In this document: positions 40,717 through 52,957 of the stretch, piece by piece | Position numbering within the stretch: position 1 is the stretch's first letter | How the letters are laid out: each line of letters begins with the position of its first letter | Origin: Brevipalpus yothersi | Taxonomy: Eukaryota; Arthropoda; Arachnida; Trombidiformes; Tenuipalpidae | Length of the DNA: 64,000 nt | Assembly: GCA_003956705.1 (NCBI GenBank) | Contig: QZCP01000556.1 | Span: 62,001 to 126,000 of the forward strand | Direction of reading: 5' to 3' | Translations under genes and position numbers: made by a program | The notes under the pieces: model-generated | Told to the model about the DNA's origin: nothing | The model's input: the letters and a program-made list of their open reading frames with translations, nothing else | Databases searched by the model: none

Positions 40717-42721
40717 GGGGGAAAAATAATCGCTTCTGATACAAGATACCATGGGATTGAGAGATGAGTAGGAGGAAGAAGAAGAAGAAGAAGAAACGGT
40801 GTGATATGCTCTTTCGGAGTTTGCCAAGTGGTGGTGGAAGAGATGAAGCAAAGTAGAAATAAGACGTGTTCCTCAAAGGAAGTGTCTCAATCGTTTTCAA
40901 GTCTCTCTCTCTCTCTCGCTCTTTTTCTCTTATGGCACACACATACACACACTCAAACACATACAGAACACTATTTCTTCTTTTCTCATCTTAAACACTA
41001 GCAGATCGGCCAGAAGAAAATAGCGGGCAAACCTCCACCTTATACTGGGGTGTTATATATATAAAACTCTCTGCCAAGCACGATTTTAGATCGATGCTCA
41101 AGCTTATTCTTTCACTCACTTCACAGGCGAAAGACAGTGACTGTGTATGTGTGTGAATGTGAATGTGAGAGACAATCGATGGAGAAATTCACATGAGAAT
41201 AGTCAATATAGTCAATATGATATTTTTCTGGCAAGAGGAAAGAGAATGAGAAAGCTTCAAATCTGAGGGTTAGGTTAAAGAATGGTAGAGAATTTTAATT
41301 GCCCATCAACCAGAATCAATATGTACTGACAAAGCGATATCAAACATGAAACTCAATCGGCAGTGAAGGAAAGCATTGAGAGTAGAGAAAAAATAAGCTG
41401 CCAGACTGTAAAATAGGCCTAAAAAAGCATTGTAAATCGGAATGAAGGGAGAGGGAAAAAAATCATGAATGAGTTGAAATGAGTCAGTAGAAATGGGTAA
41501 GAAAATAGAGAGAAAACTGTTATTGAAAAGATGATTGACTTTCTATTTCTCTTTCTCTCTTCCTTTTTTCCCATTCAATAAGTTACAAGGAGAGGATTAG
41601 AATGGCCTTCATCGAATTCTTGCATAGCCTGCGAAACTGATTGTCAAGGAGAATAGAAGTAGCAGAGGCATTCTGGATAGATAGATACTTTGGAGGCTAA
41701 CGCAAAAGAAGAATCTCTTTCTATTGCTTTCATTTGGGTATAGTAAATAATCAAAATTATCTCTCTCCACATTCAATGAGCCTCAAGAGCTAGTGATGCA
41801 TTCATCAATGGAGAGAAAGAGAGAGAGAGGAGAAAAAAATACGAAAAAGAGGCTGAGATAATAACGTCTCAAAAAGAGGAGTATACTCGACGAAACGAAC
41901 GATTCTTCCAACGAACGCCAACTGTAGGCGACATCTATGGAAAAGAGTGTAAAAAATAAAAATATTTTCAGCACTTTAGTGCTAATGTGCAAGTGCTATC
42001 CACAATGCTGCTGTTAAGGAAAGAAATAAAAAATAATCGGAAAATAATCGGAAATAGTAGCCCATAAAATTAGGCATACACCACAATGCCATATGTATAT
42101 GTTCTCCATAAGCATGTATGGAGAAAAAAATCAACATTATCATTCGTTTCTCACGCCTCATGCCTGAGGATCATTCAAGAAGAAACAAAAATTTTCAAGA
42201 CCAGTGATACTAGCCGATTATTTGGAAACATTCGACACATGAAAAATAGGGGAGAAATATTGAGTGAGTGAAAGAGAGAGAAAGCAAAAAGAAAGAGAAC
42301 AGAAAACTACACCAAAGCGATCGTTTATCATTCTAATATCGGCCCTCACGAATGAATACTAATGAACCATCAGAAATTAGAGGGTGAAAGAAAGTGAACA
42401 TTGGAAAAGGGGTAATCAAATGCAAAATGAGCCAACAGAAAATTGAAGAGAGAGAATGTGGAATTTAGCCTACTAATAGATGAATGACTGAATCAAGAGA
42501 GGAAGAGTGAAATTGCATTGCCAGAAGACACCAAGTTGTAAGCTATTCTCTCCAACATTTGATCTATTCCATCAGCTTTTGCGTGCACATTTATATACAC
42601 TTGCTATCCCACCTCTTTTCTCTCATACTATCAGAGAGAAAGTAAGAGGCTTCATGCTAAAATCCGATAGCGAAATTTGAGCTTCATTCAATTGCTTCCA
42701 GGAAGGCAAGCATTCCAGTAT

Positions 42722-42791
<70 letters not shown>

Positions 42792-45700
42792 CAATTCACT
42801 GTAGGAACAATGCCTCTTCCACGAGCGAACAGAGTGTTCTATCAACTATCTTTCGATCTTTCACTTCGTTTGTGTCTTCACTCAAGAGTTCATCATCAAA
42901 ATTCAGGTACAAGATGATACATGATCTCTAGATGAGACTATCAACATCTCATCCATGATGATGCTTTTCCGATTTCGTGTCACACTACGTGCATGACTGC
43001 AGCTTCGATCCACTCTTACTCCATGTTAGAATATAAGCTACAAACCCTCTTGCAATGAGTGGTTGGAAAAATTCCTATCAAAAAATATTCACTGGTTCCA
43101 TGTAAGAAAAAAATTTCTCATTCTCTTGTAGATTTAATAGTACGATTTCATGTCATGATTTGATAATGATTAATTTTAAAAGGAAGTCCGATCAAAGATC
43201 AGTGTAGGTTTTGCAATGGAAAAAATAGATCCAATCACGACTAGTATAGATGAACATCATCAGATGCCTGACAAGCGGGTATGATGCATCTTGCAGGAAA
43301 AGAATTCGATAATTTTTCATACATAAGCTTTTGAGAGGAAAATTCAATAAGACAAACTTCCCTAATAAAAATTCAATAAAAGAATTATATTCAAAGCAAG
43401 CCACATTTTTTCATGTGTGTCACCCAATTCTAGCCTAGTTACTGGTGAACAATACTCAAATGGTTGATCCCTTCAGGGAATTCTTCCAACTGGAATCTCA
43501 TTAAACTGTTATAGATTATTTTTCATCGAGAAAAAATCTGGTATCTCACAAAATATCTACAATATGACATTAACGAGCTGTTAGCTTTGATATGAGAAAG
43601 AGAAGATTCAATTTCTACTCAATCGTTTTATTCGAAAAACTGTCTCTCTCCTCTCTTTTCATTTATCTTGAAATACTCTGTTGAATGAACCCTATCATTC
43701 AGATCAAAAATTTATCAATTTATGATCCATTATTCAAGAATACGTATATCTCGTATACGTATCAATGTGTATCGCTGAACTTTGCTCTAGCACTCATCGA
43801 GACATGTATCAATATATACAAGCTAGACGTGACATGAGAAAATGGAAAAATTCCTCTCACATTGATATTTTTCCTAAAGAGTTAATCGAAACTTGTCTAA
43901 AAGACTGTCGATGAGGAGAGAGAGCTATAAGAGGAAAAACGTTTTTTTGCGAGACTTTGATCATAAGAAAGAGGTAAAGGAGCAAGAAAGTTAAAAAGAT
44001 TGAGGATAAAATCGGCATGATGGATGTAAGAGAAACAAAAAAGAAGAGGAAAATTGATAGAGAATACAAGACTTAGGAGAGAGAATGAGAACGAAATAGG
44101 AAAGGGTGAAATTGATCCTGATAGCTTTTCTCTGCCCTTGATAGTCATCAGAATGCATGGTAATACTTCTCTCATGGAAGATCTTAAAATAGAGCATCTA
44201 TGCCCATCTAGTATCCTAGTTTTATATCGATTATCGACTTCAAGGCGTGTCTACGCAGAATAGGATAGAAAATTGTGGATGGATCTGAGCAAAAAAAGAG
44301 AAAGAAAGAGAAAGAGGAACCCAAATGGCAATGATACACATACACATAGATACACCTCGGCAAAAGGTTATGGGATACAAAAGGAACCCAGATAGGAGGT
44401 CAAAAAGGAAGATAAAAGGAAAGAATCATGGCACAAAGAAGAATCAAATTGGTGAAACAATGAAAAGGAAGAGGAACGACAAGAGAGATATATTGGCAAT
44501 AGAGGAGAAGAGAAAGAAGAAGAAGAAGAAGAAGAGGTGGTGAAAGCAAAAGAAAACAAGTAAATGCCAGTTTGAATTGCAAACATTCCTTAGACAACAG
44601 AAGACAAGACATATATCAAGATCGATTCTATTAGTTAGAAAGTGATAGAAAGCTGGTAGTATTAGATGTGTAGTAACGTGTATAATTCCAAGTGGAATTG
44701 AAAAGTTTACGCTTCCGATCGACCAAATCACAGTAACCACAAAAGAAAAGTGTGGTATATCTAGCGACTAATCAAAGTCAAGTGTAGTTTTCCAGTTAAT
44801 GATCGGCGAATTCCATTTTATCAGTCAGGTAGTCATACCTACTCTACCTAAAACATACACACAATTCAGAATATCTTGGATGACAGCATTATTCAGCATA
44901 AGATCGATAGAAAAGAAGCCCGATGAATGATCGGAAAGAATAGACGAAGATGAATTTTTCTGATCAAAGATATGAGAGACGATGATGCAAATGACCATCA
45001 AAATTGAAGAAAGTGAAGAAAGAAGATAAGAGAAAAACCCAGCAGTATATACAAGAAGGACAATGGAAAGAGGCTTCTTCTTCTTCGGAGTGATGATAGA
45101 ATCATCATTCCAGCAAGCTTCACCCTCGAGTAATCAGGCTGTCACAGAGGAAAGAAGAGCCTAGAAGAAAAATTTTATTATCAAAGACTACGATCGGGTA
45201 AATATTTGGAGGGTTGTCGACTCGAGGTTTCTCTCTCTTTCTCTCTTTCTCTCTCTCTCTCTTACTCTCCATCTTCAATAGAAAAGTGGGGACTAAAGTG
45301 GAGTCGAAGTACATATCGAAGTACATTTCATGAAGATACGGCGATAGAACACTTTACAAGGATTGCATTAATCATGTCAGGATAGCCGAAAGGAGGGAAA
45401 AATAGAAAATCTTATGAGATTGAGATTAGTAGAGGGAGATAGTGAGAGTAGTGAGAATAATTTAGCTTTGGATTTTCCTACTACTACTACTAATTCACTC
45501 ATCAGTTCTTGACTAATCAAATAAGCAAGGTAATGAGGCTACATTAAAGATTGGTTGCCATGCAATGTTAGCTTGAAGACTTTCAAAATGCAATTGACAA
45601 AGTTCACCAATTGCATCACAAGTATATAGAGAAAAATTTGCTTATTAGTGGTAGATCAAAGTTGATCAATTGATTTCAGATGTATCTATGTATCTATGTT

Positions 45701-47471
45701 AAAGCTAATTTTGATGAAATGAGATCGTGTACACATGATATTCGTCAAAGTTGAACGTTTGGAAAAACCTCTTCACAGAGCACTCTCGAGCTAATGAAGT
45801 GATTTTATCAAACAAGATGAATGAGCTCGAAAAAAGGGTTGAAGTGATAGTATGATAGGCAGAGAGAAACAAAGGCATTGATTCTGACAAACAAAAAGAA
45901 TTGATTTCAAATCTTTTCTTCTCTTCAGCGTGATCACTTAGTTTTCAATCAATTTCAGAGGAATGAAGAGCTGAGAAAATTTTCGATTCCAAATAAAAAA
46001 CTATCTTAAGAGTGGAATAAGCTTGCTTGTTTCCATATTCATTGGGATAAAATCTTTCCTAGACACATCTCATATGATTAATTGGTGTGAGAAACGTAAG
46101 AGCTTATAAAACAGATAAGAATAGAAAAAATGACAGAAAATTATACCAACGCAAACGAAAGAAGTAATTAACAATGCTACACAGTCTTTTAACATCCATT
46201 CATAGTCTGCCCTCTTTCTGTCTCTGTGTAACGCGGTATACAACGAAGAATGCTACCGAAGCTCTTATCAAATTTTCAGCTATCTTGTTTACTTTTCTTC
46301 ATTTTTTTCTCCTCTTATCCTCTGTGAATGTAGATACAATAGTGGATCTTCGGTAATTTACCGGGATTCAATCTAGGAAAAGAAGAGTATGAACATCATA
46401 GATGCTTGATAAATACATAAACACACAACAAGTTATCGCACCTCGAAATTCTAGGATGGTAGGAGACTAGTTAAAATACGGACCAATTAAATGAACATTA
46501 ACATTCTTTTTCATGCATCTCTTCCTATCTGCTATTGGCCATCAAGTATGCACGGCGAACAAGAGAGATTCGAACAGTGACTTACAGGTTTGGAAGCATT
46601 TGCTCAAATCAAGACAATCCACGGCATGAAGAAGATTGTAGATTGATTGTCCAATCAAATCTTTCTGATTGTAACCAAGAATTTCGGTAAATCTTTCGTC
46701 AATATGGGTAAATTTCATATCTGGTGAATGATGACTAAGAAATGTTTGGCCCCCAACTGGTCCATCGATTTTGCTTGGACTAACCAATGGTTCTCCAATT
46801 AGGCAAAGATATCGGTCCGATTCATCACAATCAAGCCAATAGCCAGTCAGTTTAATGACCTTATATGCTGCTGACTTGATATTGACGGTCTTTCCTTTAC
46901 TTGTGATCGTACATTTTATACGTATCAGGAAGGAGTTTGTTGCTTGCTGACGGGTATCATTCGACCCACATTTTACCAATGAATTGGAAAGATCATACTT
47001 GTGAGCCAATGCATCGCGAATATCATTGTGATCACATGGATGCGTGAATTCGAATATAGATACACCAAGAAGATCAATCTGTTTGAGGCCAAGATAATTT
47101 TCCACATTATCCGATATGAATGGCATGTGTCCATCAGGCGTCAAGACCAGCATAAAAGCATCCATAACACCTGTTGGTCCCAAAATATTGGTCTGTTCAC
47201 AAATTGTGTTCTCCTTTTCATTACCAATTGCTGATGGTGATAATTTTTCGGCAAGATGTCGTGTCTTGATAAAACTGATAGCCAAACGCATGGTGGATGC
47301 CTTATCAACTTGTGAGACGATAGATTGTGGCAGGGGCAACAGTTTGCTCATATCGAAAAATATTTCCGATTCACGGCTACGTCTAGCTCTAGCAGCAAAG
47401 CGACTTTTTTCCTTACGTTTTTCCGAATTTTTCCTCCTTCCAGAGGTTCCATTCCCACTGTGGGACTCCAT
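31772..47471 (-). CDS. sima: Hypoxia-inducible factor alpha (HIF-1alpha / similar), bHLH-PAS
   Basis: Oxygen-regulated transcription factor that pairs with ARNT/Tango. Five coding exons on the minus strand: 47471-46586, 35938-35791, 34179-32530, 32245-31983, 31896-31772, about 1023 residues. Exon 1 encodes the bHLH (about 19-73, RKEKSRFAARARRSRESE and KASTMRLAISFIK), PAS-A (about 105-230, IRIKCTITSKGKTVNIKSA) and half of PAS-B (FLSHHSPDMKF, DLIGQSIYNLLHAVD). Exon 2 completes PAS-B (LFTKGQSETGYYRLLAKRGG, VVCVNYA). Exon 3 starts at GIVDQDKIISEEQ, as in human HIF, and carries the degradation region: a canonical LxxLAP site LTHLAPQAGD (Pro559) and a diverged C-terminal site LDDSFPLLPNEDF (Pro740). 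Exons 4-5 give a basic KRMKLPS and a short hydrophobic C-terminal segment (SSVLMNLLVNGEDVSNGY) that may be the C-TAD. The intron after exon 1 is about 10.6 kb and rich in repeats. In the basic region an Asp that is usual in HIF is Phe. Family assignment is secure; the function of the C-terminal segment is inferred. Confidence 0.95.
32289..32315. repeat. (GTGA)n tetranucleotide repeat
   Basis: About six GTGA/GAGT units in HIF intron 3. Confidence 0.85.
35523..35588. repeat. (GA)n microsatellite
   Basis: GA tract in HIF intron 2 (CT on the HIF sense strand), within a generally purine-rich stretch from about 34250 to 35770. Confidence 0.95.
38211..38276. repeat. (CT)n microsatellite
   Basis: CT tract in HIF intron 1, opposite in orientation to its neighbours. 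Confidence 0.95.
38743..38792. repeat. (GA)n microsatellite
   Basis: GA tract in HIF intron 1. Confidence 0.95.
39269..39294. repeat. (GA)n microsatellite
   Basis: Short GA tract in HIF intron 1. Confidence 0.9.
39601..39951 (+). repeat. Dispersed repeat B, copy 1 (HIF intron 1)
   Basis: Begins with AAGAATGCCACATGAG then GCTCTTATCAAG and TTTTCAGCTATCTT; ends with TTTTCATGCACCTCT. The same ordered blocks occur at 46244-46521. Confidence 0.6.
40671..40712. repeat. (GA)n microsatellite
   Basis: GA tract in HIF intron 1; a (GAA)n run follows near 40775. Confidence 0.95.
42725..42789. repeat. (GA)n microsatellite
   Basis: GA tract in HIF intron 1. Confidence 0.95.
43740..43762. repeat. Perfect inverted repeat in HIF intron 1
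   Basis: ATACGTATA and TATACGTAT separated by TCTCG: a 9-bp perfect dyad. Confidence 0.8.
46244..46521 (+). repeat. Dispersed repeat B, copy 2 (beside HIF exon 1)
   Basis: Same orientation as 39601-39951 and ends 65 bp short of the HIF exon 1 donor side. Blocks GCTCTTATCAAATTTTCAGC, GTGGATCTT and TTTTCATGCATCTCT match copy 1 with scattered differences. Confidence 0.6.
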
Positions 47472-48077
47472 TGTTTCTATCAGGCTTATATATATATATA
47501 TCTATGAATAAATATATATAAATCACCTGTTTACACTATGCGTCGCAAATAGTGAGCAACCAAAACAATGTTCGAATCAAGTAAACAATTTGCCACTTGA
47601 TAGCAATTGTAGATGAACACTGGCAGACCTTATGATGGTCATTTAACACTTTGCATTTAATTAAAACACCACCATACAAAATATATACATACAATGTTTT
47701 TGTTATCGTTTCAGGCAATTTCAAATATTTCGAATTGACAATATTATCATTTTAACACATACACACAAAACATATTCTTTGCATTAAATCAATGTCCTTG
47801 TCGAAGGTCTCAAAAATGAGTAGCGCCACCAACCTAGTATATATAATACAGTAGCTTGAGCTTGTGAGCAAGAGCTTGTGAAAGAGAAGTTGATAGAGAA
47901 AGAAAAAATATTTTTTTAATTATCTTGATTTTCTTTCACATCGCATTTTTTTTTCGATATATTTTCAAACTGGTTTTGGCGAGTGTTTGGGAATGAATTT
48001 TTTTTATTGCGAATTGCGAAAAATTGAAATGCATAATTTTCTCGCCTCATGATACGCTTTTCACAATGTACATTCAC

Positions 48078-48205
48078 ATGGGAATCATGATGAGTATAAT
48101 TTTCGAATGGAAGGCAAATGGAAAGGCACAGAGGTGTTGAATGATAGACGGTGAACAGAACATCTTATGAACAAATATTTTATGTAAATGAGATTGATTG
48201 TTAAT
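48078..48205 (+). repeat. Dispersed repeat C, copy 1
   Basis: Core GTTGAATGATAGACGGTGAA with ACAAATATTTTATGT downstream resembles 51109-51168; weaker similarity extends about 50 bp to the left. Confidence 0.5.
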
Positions 48206-48798
48206 GAGGAGAGGAGAGGAGAGAAAAGAAGAGAGGGAAAGGAGTGATTGTATGCCCAAATACTCAAAATTTTTTGAATAATCATGACATAATCCAGCTT
48301 ATATACCCTATTGTCCCCCATATATTTGAATTATCATCCAAAAAATCATAATTCACTGAAATCTGAAAAAATCATGTGTTTGCCTGCATCAGAAAATTTT
48401 TTTTGTCACTTTTTCATTGAATAGTGTTCATTTTCACGCATTAAGCACATTCCAGGCGATCAAACTTCTGTGAACTGGGAAAAGTATTTGTGCGTACGTT
48501 TTGGTCAGGATTTGATGAAAAAAATTTTTCAGTGGGCAATTGATAAACTTTTCTGACAAAATGACTTCGATATTGTAAAAATCGTTCCTCTAGCCTATGA
48601 AAAATCAGATATTAGGCAATTTTTTGGCTATAATGCCAATAATGATAATGGTAATAATGATAAAAAATTTTCAAAAAAAAGAGAGTGACACAGTTTCGAT
48701 AGATTCGATCTTACCAATTAATCTACGCATCTTAAAGCTGTGCATTCGAAAGTTGAATCGAATAAAATGAATCCTCACAATCGGGCATCAAGATAACG

Positions 48799-48948
48799 AT
48801 GTCGAAGCGTCCTATAGATGTAACGTATCTGGTGATTGTGTGTAAGGTCTTGCGCTCAATTGAGCTCAGGAAAAAATCCTCTGTAATTTGTCAAAACATT
48901 GGCATATCCTGGAAATGGGGTATGATCATCGACAGCATCAAAACTTGA
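48799..48948 (+). pseudogene. Possible degenerate CENP-B/pogo-type HTH fragment
   Basis: A frame from the ATG at 48799 reads MSKRPIDVTYL, then KVLRSIE, KKSSVICQNIGIS and IIDSIKT before a stop. The order of features resembles the N-terminal helix-turn-helix of pogo/Tigger transposases (MSKR start, Ile-Glu helix, K-S-x-I-C, G-I-S, I-I). An adjacent frame stays open from 48926 to 49285, so a frameshift could link them. Weak, by-eye similarity only. Confidence 0.25.
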
Positions 48949-49294
48949 CAATATTGTTGAAGAAGTCACAGCTTATGGTAATAATAACAATAATAGACCT
49001 TCTGTTCCCACCGATTATGCATCGAAAAGTAATGTCGAAGCATCTGGTGATTTGAATGGTGAGTTTTATAAGCATTATCGATGCTTCAGTTTTCCATGTC
49101 TTCCATCAGTGATTCCAATAGATGAGATGAAAGTCTCAACATCACAAAATAGAGCAAATAATTCGCCAGGCTGTGAAAATGTTTCTCTCATTTCATATGA
49201 TATGACCAACGCCATTGTGAGTATGCCTGTGGAAGATTGTAGGCCTGTGTGTGCGTTACACAAGGTAAAGGTTTCCAGAAGCTGACCGTCTTTG

Positions 49295-49591
49295 GTAAGA
49301 ATTGAATTTAACCAGGCTCCAAGTTAAGACTACTGATTGTCTTATCTGTGTCCATAAAAGAAAAGAGAGAGGATGATAAATAAGATAAATAAGATTCCAT
49401 GAATGATCAGAAAATTTTAAAAATATACCCAAAAGTTCATCAAGAAAAGAATTTAATCTAAGCATCGTGCCGATGAACCTCTACTGTGAGGTATTAAAGT
49501 AAAAAGACTGACGAAATTCTTCAACATTTTTCAAATCAAGTGAAAAGAGCATCATTTAAAAAGCAATGATCAATTGAATGACTAAAATCAA
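49295..49591 (+). repeat. Dispersed repeat A, copy 2
   Basis: Partner of 686-1000, same orientation, about 48 kb away. Blocks are collinear but diverged by substitutions and small indels, so the duplication is old. Confidence 0.6.
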
Positions 49592-50039
49592 AAAACAGCC
49601 TAACTTCACATATATCTTTCACATCCGTATTTATATTTATATCACAAAACTTTACATTATTTCAGTTTGAAATTTTTTCCCGCACTCACAGATGCAAGAG
49701 ACAATTCAAAAGTTCGAATTTTAACACAATCAGAATCATTTTATTTAATATGATTTTTTTACAACCATATAAGAAAGATAGTTAAAAGAAAGTAAAAGAT
49801 GGGGGACATACTGATGGACTCATCGCCTCATGAAAGGCTTAATTCACATCAACATGTAGGGGGGGGAGAATTCTTTTCATTATTTTCTTGATTTTCTGAA
49901 CTTTTTGTTCCATTCCTTTGTTCATCTCAATAGTGAGTCTCGATCCATCGATACTCAGAAGATTGTTTTCAACGTTTCTCATGAACTCAGCCACATGGCC
50001 ACCAAGAGCGAAAGAGAGAGATGTCTGCACATTCCAATA

Positions 50040-50175
50040 ATGCGACTTTTCAGTCGTCTAGTTGATCATTTATGCGACTTTTCAGTCGTCTATACAATCG
50101 TTCATGCGACTTTTCAGTCATCTACTAGATCATTTATGCGACTTTTCAGTCGTCAATGCGACTTTTCAGTCGACC
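50040..50175 (+). repeat. 32-bp minisatellite with embedded hairpin
   Basis: Copies of ATGCGACTTTTCAGTCGTC start at 50040, 50072, 50104, 50136 and 50156. The first three spacings are exactly 32 bp and the last is 20 bp because a 12-bp linker is missing. Each unit holds CGACT-TTTC-AGTCG, a perfect 5-bp stem with a 4-base loop (copy 3 has its outer pair broken). The period is not a multiple of three, so this is not a coding repeat. Confidence 0.9.
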
Positions 50176-51044
50176 ATGTTTCCACGTGTTTTTGCCTACC
50201 TTTTTGTTGCTGCTAAAGATGAACCGCTCATAGCAGGGGCTACATTGTGAATCCCACCACACTTCTTGTATCAAACCGATCACCAGACATCCACCAATTC
50301 ACAATAATGCACCAGAATGTATTAGTAAAAGGTGTTCATCAATATATGTCCATTTTCATTGACACAAACTTTTTACCTTGATCATATTCTTTGGTGTTAA
50401 ACTGCTAACTTAAACATGATGCAGCTGATCATAAAAGATGGCGACATAAATGCCATAAAAGTTTTAAAACTTTTAAAAGTTAAATCTTGGAATACAATTT
50501 TGTATTGCAAGATTGAAATTCAGGGAAAACCTTTTCGAGATTCGAATCATATCACCAATATAATGAAACTCGAGAAAACCTATCATGACACTGAATCTTT
50601 TTATGCCTGTCGGAAGTAGTATTTTACTCAGGTCAGAGTTTGCGAATATCGTAGGGCAGCTCCCTATATCTACACAAGTGCTGAGGAAGTATCGAAAATT
50701 TCTGGAGATCTTGAAATATACACACAATCGTATATATTTCATGAACAAATAATATTTTAATAATATTAATTATTCATAAAAATTAATGCGAAAAGTTGCC
50801 AATCCAAGTCAATTGGATGAGAATTTCATTATCTCAGAGAATTTTTCATGTTTCAATTCTCATTTCCCGAAGGATTGTTTAGGGTGGAATAAAATTCGGA
50901 GTGAATTATTAGACAGATAATTTTCTACATTTTGAATTGAATAATGAGCTCTAATTAGCTAGTCTCTTCACTAAAATGTGTGAATGTATGTGTGTATATA
51001 CATTGAAAATTTCAACAGACACATTGTTCAACCATTGATTGCCC

Positions 51045-51170
51045 TTGTGAGAATCACTAAGTAAGTACGCAAGAAAGGCAAGTATTGGGAGCCATCGAGA
51101 GTGATGATGTTCAATGATAGACATCGAACAGATCTTTAAAACAAACATTTTGTGTGCAAAGGAAGAAGAT
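51045..51170 (+). repeat. Dispersed repeat C, copy 2
   Basis: Core GTTCAATGATAGACATCGAA with ACAAACATTTTGTGT matches 48135-48193 in the same order and orientation. Confidence 0.5.
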
Positions 51171-51417
51171 TAGTATAGTTTAGGCGAAATGTGAATATAA
51201 GTTGAAAGCAAAAGAAGAAGATGAAGATGAGAACACCCTCCGTGATGATGAGAGAGGGGAATATTTTTTTTCAAAGTTAAAAACATTTGCAAAATAAACA
51301 TCAATTCTGAATGTTAGTTAAAGACGTGCGCTCATAAAATCAGTGTAAAAGGAACAAAACGTTACGCAATGGAGAGAGAGAGCAAAACTTTTGAAATCAG
51401 AGCTTCAATTATGATGT

Positions 51418-51423
51418 TTATTT
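51418..51423 (-). other. Candidate poly(A) signal of the homeobox gene
   Basis: TTTATT on plus (AATAAA on minus), 95 bp after the homeobox stop codon. Confidence 0.45.
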
Positions 51424-51517
51424 TTTCGATTTTACAAGATTCCTTCTTCCAAAGTGTACACATACACATCCTGTGCCGGTACAAGTTAAGATAATTTAAT
51501 TATAAATGGATTGTCAA

Positions 51518-52643
51518 TTAAGCTCGATTGAGTGTCGCGTTGAGATCGAATATCTGTGGACTTTTTGATCTTATTCCAATTTTAGTGCCATCATTTTCCA
51601 GATTACGCTTTTTCATTCGTCTGTTTTGGAACCAAACTTTTATCTGTTCATGGTGAAAATTTGAGAGAAGCATGTTTTATTAGAAACAGATTTTCATACA
51701 CATAGAACACAGAGAGTTTTCGCTCCGATTTGACAGTGAATGCAAATCAATCAGCATCCAAAATGAAACGATCTGTCAGCTAGGTCATCATCAATGATAC
51801 ACCAATAATGAGAATCAGGTTAATCAACCCAAGTTCATGAGGTATCAATCAACAACTCACCTGTTCATCACTGAGGCCAAGCTCAAAAGCAAGTTTACTT
51901 CGTTCAGTTTTATTGATATAATTTTGAGCCGAAAATGCTTGCTCCAATTTTTCACGCTGTGAGCTGCTAAAAACTGCTCGACGCCAAGATCGTCTCTTCT
52001 TGCATATACTTCCGTTCATCATTTTACAATTAACATTGGTACCATTTAATTTGGATGGCGAAGAAATGTTGCTTATATCGTTTATATTGTTCTTGTTATT
52101 AGAAATAGGAGAAGACTTGAGTTGAGTAGCTTTCGAAAGTGAGATATGGCTTGATGATCTATTGGCCAGAGAGGCTGATAAAAGCGGATATGATGATATA
52201 GAAGCGTTGGCCAGAATTTCTGAAAGCATTCATAGAGGAAGTGAGGAAGAGAAAGAGAAAAGAAAGAAATTCAATCAGTTTATTGTCAGAGGATGTAGAG
52301 GAAGAAAATTTTAACACTGGCCAGAAGCTTTCCAGGTCATAAATCGTATCTCGTCAAGAGACTCGAAAGTGATGGTAAAGTTTCCAGAAAAGAAGCCAAA
52401 GTTTCTACTACTAAAACTTTACTGACAGTGTCCAGTGGTCAAACATCCTCTGGTCATTTTTTTTGGTAAACGAAAGAGGATGATTGTCCCTGGGCAGTGC
52501 TTAAGTGGGCTAAAAATTCACTGGAAAGTGTTAGTAATTCGAAGAACGCCAGCGATTCATCGCACAATGTGCATCTATTGCCAGTTGACAGTTACGGACA
52601 CATGTTCCAATACAGGACAGTTGGAAGAGGAATCCGATTTTAG

Positions 52644-52689
<46 letters not shown>

Positions 52690-52880
52690 AAAAGGCCACA
52701 TGAGAGAGGAAGAAATTTTGAAACAAAAGGAGGGCTTCTCAGGCCCAACATAAGAGATTTATATTCATCTTGAGTCAATGTTCGGTGGTCGCATGCTGAG
52801 GAGACTTGCGGGAAGTTTAGGATCTTCCACAAGAGCATTATAAACACTGAACTGCTAAAAGGCTGTCCAGTTCACTTCCG

Positions 52881-52957
<77 letters not shown>

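Larger units (their letters stand above)
47472..51517. other. Region upstream of HIF and downstream of the homeobox gene
   Basis: A TATATA-rich stretch at 47489-47520 lies directly upstream of the HIF ATG on the minus strand. The region holds diverged dispersed repeats (48078-48205, 49295-49591, 51045-51170), a weak transposase-like fragment near 48799 and a 32-bp minisatellite (50040-50175). No intact gene was found; the open frame 49052-49285 has no recognisable similarity. Confidence 0.5.

Noticed and set aside
50040..50175. CRISPR-like array
   Set aside because: The spacers are short and similar to one another, the genome is animal with spliced genes, and no cas genes are present. It is a minisatellite.
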